A program made the translations under genes and the position numbers. DNA of 46,107 nt. It comes from an uncultured Clostridia bacterium. Lineage in GTDB: Bacteria; Bacillota; Clostridia; Christensenellales; CAG-138. The stretch is from contig CAMVMM010000018.1 in assembly GCA_947168565.1 (NCBI GenBank), positions 1 through 46,107 of the forward strand, written 5' to 3'. This document shows positions 34,194-42,860 of the stretch, in pieces. The first letter of the stretch is position 1, and each line of letters begins with the position of its first letter. The notes beneath the pieces were generated by a model. The model had not been told where the DNA came from and did no database searches. It saw only the letters and a list, made by a program, of their open reading frames with translations.

Positions 34194-34562
34194 ATGAGCG
34201 GCTTTACGGATTACCTGCTTGCTTTTGCGATAGGCGGCGCGATCTGCGCGATAGGGCAGCTTCTTATGAGCAAAACGCGGCTCACTCCGGCGCGGATACT
34301 CGTGGCCTTTGTGACCGCGGGCGCGATCCTCACCGCGCTGGGACTGTATAAGCCCATAGTGGAAATAGGCGGCGCGGGGGCCACGGTGCCGCTCACGGGC
34401 TTTGGGTATTCGCTCGCCATGGGCGCGATAGAGGGCGCGCGCAGCGAGGGGCTGCTCGGCGCGATAACAGGCGGCGTGAAGGCGACGGCGGCGGGGATCA
34501 CGGCGGCGGTGGTGCTGGGATACCTTTTTGCGCTTATCTTCACGCCTAAAACGAAAAAATAG
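34194..34562 (+). CDS. spoVAE: Stage V sporulation protein AE
   Basis: This 122-residue membrane protein has four hydrophobic helices and the SpoVAE signature (YLLAFAIGGAICAIGQLL, TPARILVAFVTAGAILTALGLY, GFGYSLAMGAIEGARSEGLLG). It works with SpoVAD and SpoVAC in dipicolinic acid transport across the inner spore membrane. GGGAGGATG lies before the ATG. It ends in a short basic tail (TPKTKK). SpoVAE and SpoVAC are related in sequence, and the FAIGGAICAIGQ form is that of SpoVAE. Confidence 0.92.
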   Translation: MSGFTDYLLAFAIGGAICAIGQLLMSKTRLTPARILVAFVTAGAILTALGLYKPIVEIGGAGATVPLTGFGYSLAMGAIEGARSEGLLGAITGGVKATAAGITAAVVLGYLFALIFTPKTKK

Positions 34563-34646
34563 CGGCGAAGCGGAGGTGCGAGGCGCACGCGCGGCTGCCC
34601 GAATTCCCGAAAAATGATATTTTATTTTCAAAAGCGGCTTTAGCTA

Positions 34647-34675
34647 TTGATTTTTGCTCGATTTTCTGTCATAAT
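34647..34675 (+). promoter_or_regulatory. Promoter of the amidase gene
   Basis: TTGATT (34647-34652) and CATAAT (34670-34675) are separated by 17 bases. The predicted start gives a leader of about 90 bases before the amidase ATG. Confidence 0.55.
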
Positions 34676-34770
34676 ATTGATAATACGCATGATGGGGTAT
34701 GCCGTGCGCATCCGGCGTTTGCCGCTGCTAACCGCTGCCCTGCGCAATTTTCTGTTGTGAGAGTGTGAGA

Positions 34771-35736
34771 ATGAGAAATAATCGTGCCGCTAAAAATCAG
34801 GAAACCACGAGAAGGATCCTTGTTATATCCATCATCATCCTGCTTCTGGCTCTGCTTGCCCTGCTGGTGCGGGGCATTTCCGTGCGCTCCTGCTCCGATC
34901 CGGAGCAGACCGCCAAGCTGCCTACGGACACGCCCAAGGTTGAATCGCCCACCCCGGCGGATACCGACGTGCCCGCAAGCACCGTGCCGGTGAGCGAGCC
35001 GCCCACCGCGCCCGCTGCGCCTTCGGAGCAGCCCGCTACGCCCACCCCCGTGCCCGCCACGCCCACGCCCCCGCCGGAGCAGAATCCGTACGGCATACCG
35101 CGCGTTGTGACCGAGGGCAGCATGACGGACGTGCTTGCAAGGCTTGAGCAGTTCAAGACCCTGCCCGCCTCCGAAAAGCTCATTCTGCTGGACGTCGGCC
35201 ACGGCGGCTTCGACCCAGGCACGGCAGGCGTGAACACCGGCGTTACCGAGGCCGATCTGAATCTTATCGTTTCAAGGCTTCTTGCGCAAAGGCTTGGCGA
35301 GAAGGGCTATTTCGTGTTCATGACCCGCATGGGCGAGTATGCCTGCGCCGACAATAAAAACGAGGATATGAGGCTTCGCACCAGAATAATGCGGCTGGAT
35401 ATTTTCGATTGCTCCGTCAGCATCCACATGAACGCCGCAGGAAGCGCGGATGCGCACGGCGTTCGCCTGTATCATTATAAATCCGGCACCGAGGGCGAGA
35501 AGCTTGCAAGAAGCATACTTCAGTCCATCTGCGCGCTCACCGACGAAACGCGCACCACCACCAATACGGATAACCTTATGGTGGTTCGTGAGCCCCACGC
35601 GCCCGCCGCGCTCGTGGAATGCGGCTTCCTTACCAACCCGGACGACGAGAAGAAGCTGATAGATCCCTCCTATCAGGCGACTCTGGCCCTTGCGATCGCC
35701 AATGGCATTGAGAATTACCTGAACGGCAGCAACTGA
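34771..35736 (+). CDS. Membrane-anchored N-acetylmuramoyl-L-alanine amidase (Amidase_3)
   Basis: Starting at the ATG at 34771, the 321-residue protein has a basic start, one membrane helix or uncleaved signal (ILVISIIILLLALLALLV, residues 16-33), and a Pro/Thr-rich spacer (about 50-105). The catalytic Amidase_3 domain has zinc ligands H144 (LLDVGHGGFDPG), E160 (TEADLN) and H219 (VSIHMNAAG), and catalytic E283 in ALVECGFLTN. It cleaves the amide bond between muramic acid and the stem peptide outside the cell. Its place after spoVAD-spoVAE hints at, but does not prove, a sporulation or germination role, as in CwlD-type enzymes. Confidence 0.93.
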   Translation: MRNNRAAKNQETTRRILVISIIILLLALLALLVRGISVRSCSDPEQTAKLPTDTPKVESPTPADTDVPASTVPVSEPPTAPAAPSEQPATPTPVPATPTPPPEQNPYGIPRVVTEGSMTDVLARLEQFKTLPASEKLILLDVGHGGFDPGTAGVNTGVTEADLNLIVSRLLAQRLGEKGYFVFMTRMGEYACADNKNEDMRLRTRIMRLDIFDCSVSIHMNAAGSADAHGVRLYHYKSGTEGEKLARSILQSICALTDETRTTTNTDNLMVVREPHAPAALVECGFLTNPDDEKKLIDPSYQATLALAIANGIENYLNGSN

Positions 35737-35743
35737 ACCAAAA

Positions 35744-35843
35744 AGGCGGCCCGTTTGCGGCCGCTTAAAACGGATTGCGTATCAATAGAAGAAGCGCCTC
35801 GCCGCGCTTCAGCCCGCCGACACCCCCGTCAGCGGGCTTTTTT
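35744..35843 (+). terminator. Two terminator-type hairpins after the amidase gene
   Basis: A first small hairpin (GCGGCC with GGCCGC, 35746-35765) is followed by TTAAAA. A better one pairs AGCCCGC (35811-35817) with GCGGGCT (35832-35838) and is followed by TTTTTTG. The second is probably the true end of the amidase transcript. Confidence 0.75.
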
Positions 35844-35957
35844 GTTGGAAAAGCGGGAATATGTGGCATCGGTATTGATAAAGCCAATGGCATTCCATGC
35901 GATTTCGACGGCAATATGGGTGTCGCCGTTTCATTTGTGGAAGCAATGGCGAAGTAG

Positions 35958-36818
35958 ATTATCGCGCCGTATTTCCGCAAGCGAGGTATCAAGCTTGTTG
36001 ACCTTACGCCAAAGCATATTCAGGACTTCTATCTTTCCGAGCTGGAGCGAGTGAGTGCAAATACTGTCATTCACTACCATGCAAACATCCACAAAGCTCT
36101 GAAATATGCTGTAAAGCTTGACCTTATTCCGTCGAATCCTGCGGACAAGATCAAGCGTCCCAAGAAAGGTGCTTTCAAAGGCAGCTTCTATGATTCCGAG
36201 GAGATCAAAAAGCTGCTTGAAGTATCAAAAGGAACGAAATTCGAGATACCCGTTATGCTTGCGGCATTCTATGGACTGCGCAGAAGCGAGGTTCTCGGTC
36301 TCAAATGGGATGCGGTGGACTTTGACAAAAACACGATCACGATAAGGCATACGCTCTCCTCCTGCAATCTCGACGGTAAGCATATTATCGTCAGGGAGGA
36401 TAGGACCAAAACGAAATCAAGCATGCGGACGCTTCCTCTTGTTGATTTCGTAAAGGAAAAGCTCATAGCCGTAAAAGCAGAGCAGGAGGAGTACCGAAAG
36501 CTTTGCGGAAGATCGTACATGAAGGACTACATTGGCTATATCTGCGTAAATGAGATCGGGGATATAATCAAGCCCCGCTATCTGACGGTAGAGTTTCCGA
36601 AATTGCTCGAGAAGCATGGATTGCGTAGAATTCGCTTTCATGATCTTCGCCATAGCTGTGCTTCGTTGCTCCTTGCAAACGGAGTTTCCATGAAGCAGAT
36701 ACAGGAGTGGCTTGGTCACAGCGACTTCTCAACAACAGCGAATGTCTATGCACATCTCGATTACAGTTCAAAGATGTCATCAGCAGATGCATTGCTCGGC
36801 GGTCTGGGAATTACTTGA
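35958..36818 (+). pseudogene. Tyrosine recombinase (integrase), N-terminally truncated
   Basis: The frame from 35958 reads IIAPYFRKRGIKLVDLTPKHI, then FYLSELERVSANTVIHYHANIHKALKYAV, the end of a SAM-like core-binding domain. The full catalytic domain follows: first arginine in FYGLRRSEVLGL, HDLRHSCAS (His and second Arg), and LGHSDFSTTANVYAHLDY (His and nucleophile Tyr). A stop (TAG, 35955-35957) precedes it in frame and the usual N-terminal arm-binding domain is missing; the sequence before has no relation to integrases. A GTG at 36051 would give 255 residues. The catalytic residues are intact, but it looks like a remnant. It lies 105 bases from tRNA-Ser, a common integration target. Confidence 0.8.
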
Positions 36819-36886
36819 TGCTGCATCGAGGAGAGAATTCGGACCAAAAGTGCAACTAAGCAACTCACGAGTCAAAGCAAACAAAA

Positions 36887-36924
36887 AGAAAAGCCAGAAA
36901 CCATTTGGCTTACTGGCTTTTCTT
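36887..36924 (-). terminator. Terminator of tRNA-Ser
   Basis: The arms AAGAAAAGCCAG (36887-36898) and CTGGCTTTTCTT (36913-36924) pair perfectly, directly after the tRNA 3' end on the - strand. They are followed by TTTTTG. Confidence 0.8.
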
Positions 36925-37012
36925 GGCGGAGCGGGTGGGATTCGAACCCACGGAGGGTTGCCCCTCAACTGATTTCGAGTCAGTCCCGTTATGACCACTT
37001 CGATACCGCTCC
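36924..37012 (-). tRNA. trnS: tRNA-Ser (anticodon CGA)
   Basis: On the - strand the acceptor GGAGCGG pairs with CCGCTCC before GCCA. The anticodon arm is CTGACTCGAAATCAG with anticodon CGA. A long variable arm (GAGGGGCAACCCTC) marks a class II tRNA, and the T-loop is GTTCGAATC. CCA is encoded. The 5' half is duplicated at 37150-37197. Confidence 0.96.
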
Positions 37013-37018
37013 ATGAGT
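36971..37018. repeat. 48-bp direct repeat, copy 1 (5' half of tRNA-Ser)
   Basis: This stretch, covering the anticodon loop to the 5' end of tRNA-Ser plus six bases upstream, is repeated exactly at 37150-37197. The two copies are 131 bases apart. Confidence 0.95.
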
Positions 37019-37091
37019 ATCTCAAAATCAAGCCTCGGAAAAAGGAGAGAATTGATGGAGAGAACTTGGAAAAATATTCAGTTTTCAAGGT

Positions 37092-37125
37092 TTCAAAAAT
37101 CCAATAAAACAAAGGATTTTTTGAA
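37092..37125 (-). terminator. Terminator-like hairpin between the tRNA repeats
   Basis: TTCAAAAATCC (37092-37102) pairs with GGATTTTTTGAA (37114-37125). It lies after the partial tRNA copy on the - strand, where a normal tRNA unit would end. It is AT-rich, so only a fair terminator. Confidence 0.5.
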
Positions 37126-37149
37126 GATTGGGAGCCGTTCGGGGTGTGG

Positions 37150-37197
37150 GATTTCGAGTCAGTCCCGTTATGACCACTTCGATACCGCTCCATGAGT
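37150..37197 (-). repeat. 48-bp direct repeat, copy 2: broken tRNA-Ser copy
   Basis: This is an exact copy of the tRNA-Ser 5' half up to the anticodon stem. Beyond it the sequence diverges (CCACACCCCGAACGG), so no complete tRNA can form. A promoter reading towards it is at 37382-37410. It is either an attachment-site duplication or a degraded tandem tRNA gene. Confidence 0.85.
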
Positions 37198-37676
37198 CTG
37201 CAAAAGCACTGTCGGGAGATATGCGTGGGAGCCGGCAAGAGCCCTTGCCGTGCGGAATGCGGTGGGCAAAGCCCGCACAGCCGATCCGCAAAAGCAACTC
37301 ACATTGCTCATTGCACAGCGCACATAGCTCTTCGCTCGTTGCTCATCGCTCATCGCAGATTTCGCTCCCGATAACTTATTCAGTATACACTATTTCGGTT
37401 GAGTTTTCAAGTGCAGAATGAATAAATACACAATATACTGACGGCAAAAGACAAAAAATTGCTCACAGCGTCAAATTTTACTTGATTCTTGGCTTTAATG
37501 CTGTTAAAATAGACAATGGGTTATTGCTTTATGCTAACCTTTTGACCACGCGTCTTTTTTACCGCTGTATTTTTCCGCCGCGCAAGGCAGGCAGTTTTAC
37601 TCTTTGGTGAGGGTGCGCACGGCGGAGCGCTCCGCGTCAAGGGGCGGGCAGGGCGGCGGATCGAATTTTGGAGGAA
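37198..37676. other. Intergenic region between the tRNA scar and cbiB
   Basis: No gene is seen. The segment 37,298-37,360 is low-complexity with repeats of GCTCATCGCTCATCGCA type. The only clear signal is the leftward promoter at 37382-37410. The rest is AT-rich and may contain the cbiB promoter, but no pair of boxes stands out. Confidence 0.5.
37382..37410 (-). promoter_or_regulatory. Promoter reading towards tRNA-Ser
   Basis: On the - strand TTGAAA (37405-37410) is followed after exactly 17 bases by TATACT (37382-37387). It would transcribe through the broken tRNA copy and possibly on to the intact tRNA-Ser. Confidence 0.75.
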
Positions 37677-37682
37677 ATGCAG

Positions 37683-38669
37683 ATGAGTTGGCTTTTATAC
37701 CCGCTGATCGCAACCGTTCTCGGTTTTATTATAGATATGGTGTTCGGGGATCCGGAGGGGCTTCCCCACCCCGTGATGCTTATAGGCAAGCTTATCACGG
37801 CGTTTGAAAAGCTTTTCCGCAGGCTTTTGCCGAAAACCGCGGGCGGCGAGCGCGCGGCGGGCGGGCTGATGTTTTTATGCGTTGCGCTGCTTGCGCTGCT
37901 TGTGCCGGCGGGGCTGCTTTGGCTTTGCTACTATCTAACGCCCATCCTCGGCATTGCGGTGGAGGCCGTGATGTGCTGGCAGATCCTTGCCACCAAATCC
38001 CTGCGCGACGCCTGCATGAAGGTTTACCGTGCGCTGAGGCGCGGCAATCTCGAAAGAGCGCGCAGCGCCGTTTCCCAAATCGTGGGCAGGGACACGGAAA
38101 AGCTTGACGAGGGCGGCGTTATCCGCGCCACGGTGGAAACCGCTGCGGAAAACACCTGCGACGGCAGCATAGCTCCGCTTATCTATCTTGTGGTCGGCGG
38201 CGCTCCGCTCGGCTTTCTTTACAAGGCCGTGAACACGATGGATTCCATGGTCGGTTACGTGGACGAGCCCTACAAAAATTTCGGCCTGATACCCGCGAAG
38301 GCGGACGACGTGTTTAACTTCATTCCCGCAAGGATCAGCGCTCTTTTGATGCTTTTGAGCGGCTTTATACTCAATTACGACACCGGGAACGGCTGGAAAA
38401 TTTTCAAGCGCGACCGTTATAATCACCCCAGCCCGAATTCCGGGCAGACCGAATCGGTTTGCGCGGGTCTTTTAGGCGTTCAGCTTGGCGGCACGGCGAG
38501 CTATCGCGGCATAACCCACATGAAAAAAACCATTGGCGACGCCATTCGCCCCATAGAGCCCAAGGATATCGACCGAAGCTGCAAGCTGCTTTACAACTCC
38601 GCGCTTATCGCCGCCGTGATATTCTGCGGCATGCGGCTTGTGGTGTTTCTTGCAACCATTCCAAGGTGA
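37683..38669 (+). CDS. cbiB: Adenosylcobinamide-phosphate synthase
   Basis: I chose the ATG at 37683 (MSWLLYPLIATVLGF), 8 bases after GGAGG; the product is 328 residues. It is a polytopic membrane protein with the CbiB/CobD signatures IIDMVFGDPEGLPHPVMLIGK, then RATVETAAENTCDGSIAPL, then KAVNTMDSMVGYVDEPY and HPSPNSGQTESVCAGLLGVQLGG. It attaches the aminopropanol arm to adenosylcobyric acid in cobalamin synthesis. No other cobalamin gene is adjacent, and it is followed after 32 bases by proC, so the two may be co-transcribed. Confidence 0.95.
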   Translation: MSWLLYPLIATVLGFIIDMVFGDPEGLPHPVMLIGKLITAFEKLFRRLLPKTAGGERAAGGLMFLCVALLALLVPAGLLWLCYYLTPILGIAVEAVMCWQILATKSLRDACMKVYRALRRGNLERARSAVSQIVGRDTEKLDEGGVIRATVETAAENTCDGSIAPLIYLVVGGAPLGFLYKAVNTMDSMVGYVDEPYKNFGLIPAKADDVFNFIPARISALLMLLSGFILNYDTGNGWKIFKRDRYNHPSPNSGQTESVCAGLLGVQLGGTASYRGITHMKKTIGDAIRPIEPKDIDRSCKLLYNSALIAAVIFCGMRLVVFLATIPR

Positions 38670-38701
38670 CGCGGCGCAGTCCACGGAGGCTTTGACGGAT
38701 T

Positions 38702-39523
38702 ATGAATTTCAATAGAATCGGCTTCATAGGCTGCGGCAGCATGGGCGGCGCTTTGGCAAAATGCGCCGCGATGAGCATGGCCCGGGCAGGGCACGGCGAG
38801 CTGCTGCTTGCAAACAGGAGCGCCAAGAAGGCTGAGGCGCTTGCGACGGAAACCGGCGGCACAGCCGTTTCAAACGAAGAAATAGCCCGGTGCGCGGAGC
38901 TTATCTTCATAGGCGTAAAGCCCCAGTTCACCGAGGAGGCGCTTTCCCCGCTCGTGCCCATCCTGGCTGCAAGAAAGGATAGATTTCTGCTCGTTTCCAT
39001 GGTTGCGGGGCTCACGATGGAGCGCATCCGCACCCTTGCGGGCGGCAGCTATCCCGTGATACGGATAATGCCGAACACCGCCTGCGCCGTGGGCGCGGGA
39101 ATGATGCAGTATTCAAGCGTCGACGCCACCCGCGAGGAGCTTGAAGCATTTTGCACCCTTATGCGGCCCTCCGGCACGCTGGACGAGCTGGATGAAAAGC
39201 TGCTGGACGCCGCCGCCTCCGTTTCCGGCTGCGGCCCCGCCTTTCTGTGCCTTGTGCTTGAGGGCATGGCGGACGGCGCGGTTTCGCTGGGTCTGCCCCG
39301 CGATAAGGCGCTGAAATACGCCGCCGCGACCCTTGAGGGGCTTGGAAGGCTTTCGCTTGAAAGCGGCATGCACCCCGGGGCGCTGAAGGATCAGGTCACC
39401 TCCCCCGGCGGCACGACCATACAGGGCGTTCGCGCACTTGAGAATTTTTCCGTGCGCGCCGCGTTTATCGAAGCCGTCACGGCCGCATACGATAAAACTC
39501 AGGAGCTTAAAAAGAAATATTGA
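38702..39523 (+). CDS. proC: Pyrroline-5-carboxylate reductase
   Basis: This 273-residue enzyme makes proline from pyrroline-5-carboxylate using NAD(P)H. The Rossmann motif GFIGCGSMGGAL (residues 7-18) is at the N-terminus, with VKPQ in IFIGVKPQFTEEAL. The C-terminal helical domain has the family signature ALKDQVTSPGGTTIQGVRAL. VIRIMPNTACAVGAGM is also typical. Length is normal. It lies close behind cbiB and is followed by its own terminator. Confidence 0.95.
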   Translation: MNFNRIGFIGCGSMGGALAKCAAMSMARAGHGELLLANRSAKKAEALATETGGTAVSNEEIARCAELIFIGVKPQFTEEALSPLVPILAARKDRFLLVSMVAGLTMERIRTLAGGSYPVIRIMPNTACAVGAGMMQYSSVDATREELEAFCTLMRPSGTLDELDEKLLDAAASVSGCGPAFLCLVLEGMADGAVSLGLPRDKALKYAAATLEGLGRLSLESGMHPGALKDQVTSPGGTTIQGVRALENFSVRAAFIEAVTAAYDKTQELKKKY

Positions 39524-39536
39524 TGCTGAATAATCA

Positions 39537-39574
39537 AAAACGCAGGGCGTTGGATCACCCTGCGTTTATTTCGT
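39537..39574. terminator. Terminator after proC
   Basis: AAACGCAGGG (39538-39547) pairs with CCCTGCGTTT (39558-39567), followed by ATTTCGTTT. The A-run on the other side lets it also serve the convergent zinc-ribbon gene. Confidence 0.85.
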
Positions 39575-39597
39575 TTATTCAGAGCTCTTCGCCCCGA

Positions 39598-41226
39598 TCA
39601 GTCCTGAACGAACCAGATGAAGAGCCTCAGATTGCCGTCCGGAGAGGGGCTTGTGCCGAGGGAATGGCCGTACATGGTGTAGTGCAGGCCGGTTTCAAGC
39701 TTGCTTGCGGTGGAGTAATGATCGTGATACTCTATCTCGATCAGCTCGCCGGAATCCAGCGTGAACTTGGCAAGCTTATAGTCGCCATCGTAGAAGATCT
39801 CGTTCACGGTGCCCTTGATAAGGAAGCCGCGAAGATCCGTAACGTGCACGGGCTTGACCATTTCGGAATAATTTCCGGGCCATACGGTGGGAACGTAATC
39901 GTTGTATACCGGTGGGCGCTCAACGCTGAACGGGCGCTCAAACACGGCTCCGTCCTCCAGCGTTGCGGTGATGAAGAACTTATACGCCTTGGCGGGCGTG
40001 GGCAGATTGACCTCAAAGCCGAAGTTGCCGTTTTCGTCGATCTCGGGCTCGCTCTTGAGCGTGAAATCCGGATCGTTGGACGAAATGGCGATCTTGGCTC
40101 CGGGAGGCACCGCACCGTAAACCCTGATGGATTCCTCCACGTTCAGCGAACGGGAGCTGAAGGAGGGCGGTATAACGATGATCTGCTCGGCGGTGAGCAC
40201 CTGGGTAACGTTTGCCTTAAAGGTTTTGTGAACGGTGGTATGCCCGATCTTCCTCGCCATGAATTCAAAATCATGCTCGCCCTTGTCGCGCTTCACGGAG
40301 TAGACGAAATTGCCGTCCTGATCCGCGGCGATCTGCTCGCCGTTCACCGAAAGCTCCGCATTGAGCTGCGAGGTGGCTATCCTGCCCTTGATGGTGACCA
40401 CGCCGTCCTCGGAATCGAAAGCATCCGGCGTTTCAAAATCTATCATGAGCTTGGGCACCACGATCTCCACCTCCGGCACTTCGATGATGTTCTTGTTGCC
40501 GTCGGAATCGATCCGGAACACGGTGGGGGCCACGGTGAGAGTGTCCGTTTCGATATAATCCTGCGGGAGCAGAGAGTTTATATGCACGTTGAAGGTAACG
40601 TCCTGCTTGGAGGAAACCTCAAGCTCCTTGCTGCTGCCATCCGTGCCCTCAAACCTCACGGTGGTGCCTTCATTGGCGCGCACGGTGACGTAGTATTTGT
40701 TGGGATCGTTCGGATTGAGGCGCACCTCAGCCTGCGATTTTGGGGAAACACCGATGCCGATGCCGCCCTTGAGCGCGTAGATAACGCCCACCACGAGCGC
40801 CGCAAGCAGTGCAAACAGCACTATGGCAAGGATCTTATTGAGGGTGGAGCCGCTGCCGCGCCTGCCGTCGTCCTGATCCTCGGCTTGAGCGGCGCTGCGC
40901 CTTGCCGCGCGCTGCGCCTCTATGGATGATCCGCCCGGCCGCGCCTGATTATTGCCGCTCTGACGGTTTCTTTGCTCCACGCGCTTTTTGATGGTGCTTG
41001 GCTCCTCCCGCTCGGGATAAGCCGCCGCACGGGGCTCGCCCAAATCGTCCACACCGCCCGAAAAGCCTTCCTCAAGCTCATTCAGATAGGCGTTTTTTTC
41101 ATCCTCACGAAGAAGCTCCTCGTCCTCTTTAAAGCTATTCGCGCTCACGTCCATGAGCGGAGCGCCGCATTCCGAGCAAAACTTATTGCTGTTCGGGTTT
41201 TTATAGCCGCAATTTTTACACTTCAT
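39598..41226 (-). CDS. Zinc-ribbon membrane protein of unknown function
   Basis: The start is the ATG at 41226 (MKCKNCGYKNPNSNKFC), after AGAGG. The product is 542 residues. An N-terminal zinc ribbon (CKNC...CSEC, residues 3-22) is followed by an acidic then basic, disordered stretch. A single membrane helix (ILAIVLFALLAALVVGVIYAL, about 138-158) and a long extracellular part follow, made of beta-rich repeats that look like Ig-type or bacterial surface modules (VTIKGRIATSQLNAELSVNG, YGAVPPGAKIAISSNDPDF, FLIKGTVNEIFYDGDYKL). Similar zinc-ribbon-TM-beta proteins are common in Clostridia, and none has a proven function. Confidence 0.75.
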   Translation of the reverse strand: MKCKNCGYKNPNSNKFCSECGAPLMDVSANSFKEDEELLREDEKNAYLNELEEGFSGGVDDLGEPRAAAYPEREEPSTIKKRVEQRNRQSGNNQARPGGSSIEAQRAARRSAAQAEDQDDGRRGSGSTLNKILAIVLFALLAALVVGVIYALKGGIGIGVSPKSQAEVRLNPNDPNKYYVTVRANEGTTVRFEGTDGSSKELEVSSKQDVTFNVHINSLLPQDYIETDTLTVAPTVFRIDSDGNKNIIEVPEVEIVVPKLMIDFETPDAFDSEDGVVTIKGRIATSQLNAELSVNGEQIAADQDGNFVYSVKRDKGEHDFEFMARKIGHTTVHKTFKANVTQVLTAEQIIVIPPSFSSRSLNVEESIRVYGAVPPGAKIAISSNDPDFTLKSEPEIDENGNFGFEVNLPTPAKAYKFFITATLEDGAVFERPFSVERPPVYNDYVPTVWPGNYSEMVKPVHVTDLRGFLIKGTVNEIFYDGDYKLAKFTLDSGELIEIEYHDHYSTASKLETGLHYTMYGHSLGTSPSPDGNLRLFIWFVQD

Positions 41227-41462
41227 GTTTTTACCTCTTAACGATAGCATTGGCTGTGGTATCGGATAAATGCCTGCGGGCGCTCATGCTCCCGAGGCGG
41301 CACGCACATTGATATTATACCAATTTTTGCCGGTGCTTTACAAGGGTTTTGCGAAAATTCGTAAAATATTTCATAAATTGAGCGATCGGCGCACCGTTTG
41401 GCAGCGCGGAGCCTGCCCTTATATGGTTGAAACGGCCGTTTTACGCGGAGCCGCCCTGCTTT

Positions 41463-42764
41463 TCAGCCCCTCTTTTTTGCATCGTGCTTCGCCTTTATTT
41501 TGGCCTCCACGCCCATTTCGGAGGGCACATAGTATTCCCTGCCCTTCACCGACGGGGGCATATACTCCTGCTCCACCTCGTGATTCGGGTAATCATGCGG
41601 ATATTTATAGCCCACGCCGTGACCGAGCTTTTCCGCGCCGCGAAACGAGGTGTCCCTAAGGTGGATGGGCACCGGCTCATCCACGGTTTTCTCGGCGTCC
41701 TCAAAGGCGGGTATAAGCGCCATCACCACGGAATTTGACTTGGGGCTTTCGCATATAAAGATTATGGCCTGAATAATGCTCAGCCTTGCCTCCGGCAGTC
41801 CCACCAGCTCCAGCGCCTGCGCCGCCGCCACCGCCTGAAGCATCGCGTTCGGGTTTGCAAGCCCAACGTCCTCCGAGGCATGGGCGATGAGCCTGCGGCA
41901 GATTATGCGCGGATCGAGCCCCGCGTAGATAAGGCGGGCGAACCAGGCTATTGCCGCGTTGCTGTCGCCCCCGCGAAGGGATTTGCAGAAGGCGGAGAGC
42001 ATATCGTACAGCTGCTGCTCATCCAGCTTCGTTACCTTTTTTTGAATGGATTCGGCGGCGATCTCAAGCGTGATATGCACCCTTCCCTCCACGGGGTCGG
42101 TGGTGCGCACGGCAAGCTCAAGCGCGTTCAGCGCGGAGCGCGCATCGCCGTTTGCTATAACGGCTATATGCTCGAGCGCATCCTCGTCCACAACGGGGGA
42201 ATACATTTTAAGCCCCCTTTCGCCATCCTCCAGCGCGCGGCGCATCGCGGTTTTAACGTCCTCCGCCGTGAGCGGATAAAACTGAAACAGCCTGCACCTG
42301 CTCACGATAGCGCCCGTCATTGCTATCATCGGATTTTCGGTGGTGGAGCCGATAAATTTCACCGTGCCGCTCTCAAGCGCGGGCAGTATGGAATCGGACT
42401 GCGCCTTGCTCCAGCGGTGGCATTCATCCAGCAGCAGGAAGGTTTCCTTGCCGTAGAGCTTTAAATTTTCCTCCGCCTCCGCTATCACCTCGCGCACCTC
42501 CTTAACGCCGGAGGTTACGGCGTTCAGCTTCACAAAGCGGCTGTTCGTGGTGTGCGCTATCACCGAGGCAAGCGTGGTTTTGCCGCAGCCCGGCGGCCCC
42601 CAGAAGATGGAGCTTTGAAGCGAATCCGCCATTATCGCGCGGCGCAGCAGCGACCCCTTGCCAACGATATGCGCCTGCCCGATGAATTCATCAAGGCTTC
42701 TTGGGCGCATCCGGTCCGCAAGCGGCGCATGCTTTTTTACTGAATTTGAAAACAGATCTTCCAT
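41463..42764 (-). CDS. rarA: Replication-associated recombination protein A (RarA/MgsA AAA ATPase)
   Basis: This 433-residue AAA+ ATPase acts at stalled replication forks. Walker A is GPPGCGKT (residues 56-63), Walker B LLDECHRW (110-117), and sensor 1 is in FIGSTTENPMIAM. The arginine finger region is ALLSRC-like, here GAIVSRCRLFQFYPL. The C-terminal tetramerisation part has CKSLRGGDSNAAIAWFARL, then ASEDVGLANP and LPEARLSIIQA, and ends with LRDTSFRGAEKLGHGVGYKYPHD, all typical of RarA. The gene stands alone on the - strand. Confidence 0.95.
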   Translation of the reverse strand: MEDLFSNSVKKHAPLADRMRPRSLDEFIGQAHIVGKGSLLRRAIMADSLQSSIFWGPPGCGKTTLASVIAHTTNSRFVKLNAVTSGVKEVREVIAEAEENLKLYGKETFLLLDECHRWSKAQSDSILPALESGTVKFIGSTTENPMIAMTGAIVSRCRLFQFYPLTAEDVKTAMRRALEDGERGLKMYSPVVDEDALEHIAVIANGDARSALNALELAVRTTDPVEGRVHITLEIAAESIQKKVTKLDEQQLYDMLSAFCKSLRGGDSNAAIAWFARLIYAGLDPRIICRRLIAHASEDVGLANPNAMLQAVAAAQALELVGLPEARLSIIQAIIFICESPKSNSVVMALIPAFEDAEKTVDEPVPIHLRDTSFRGAEKLGHGVGYKYPHDYPNHEVEQEYMPPSVKGREYYVPSEMGVEAKIKAKHDAKKRG

Positions 42765-42789
42765 TTTATTATTCTCTATTTCAACCTTT

Positions 42790-42828
42790 TTGCCGTTTCA
42801 GCCTTCTTGCCGTTTCAGCCTTCTTGCC
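42790..42828. repeat. 17-bp tandem repeat
   Basis: TTGCCGTTTCAGCCTTC occurs twice head to tail (42790-42806 and 42807-42823), followed by a partial third copy. It lies between rarA and the PRPP-synthetase-like gene. No function is evident. Confidence 0.85.
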
Positions 42829-42860
42829 ATGGCTTTTCAAGCGATCCCCGTTTAAGAGCA

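Noticed and set aside
35775-35957. 60-codon + strand frame before the integrase remnant, in the same frame
   Set aside because: It overlaps the amidase terminator, has no ribosome site, and does not resemble an integrase N-terminus. It is more likely unrelated sequence joined to the truncated gene.
37298-37360. Short repeated GCTCAT/GCACA words suggestive of a CRISPR or array
   Set aside because: The units are too short and irregular, with no spacers; it is only low-complexity sequence.
39520-40929. 469-codon + strand frame opposite the zinc-ribbon protein gene
   Set aside because: It overlaps the proC terminator at its start and is antisense to a protein with a visible zinc ribbon and membrane helix.
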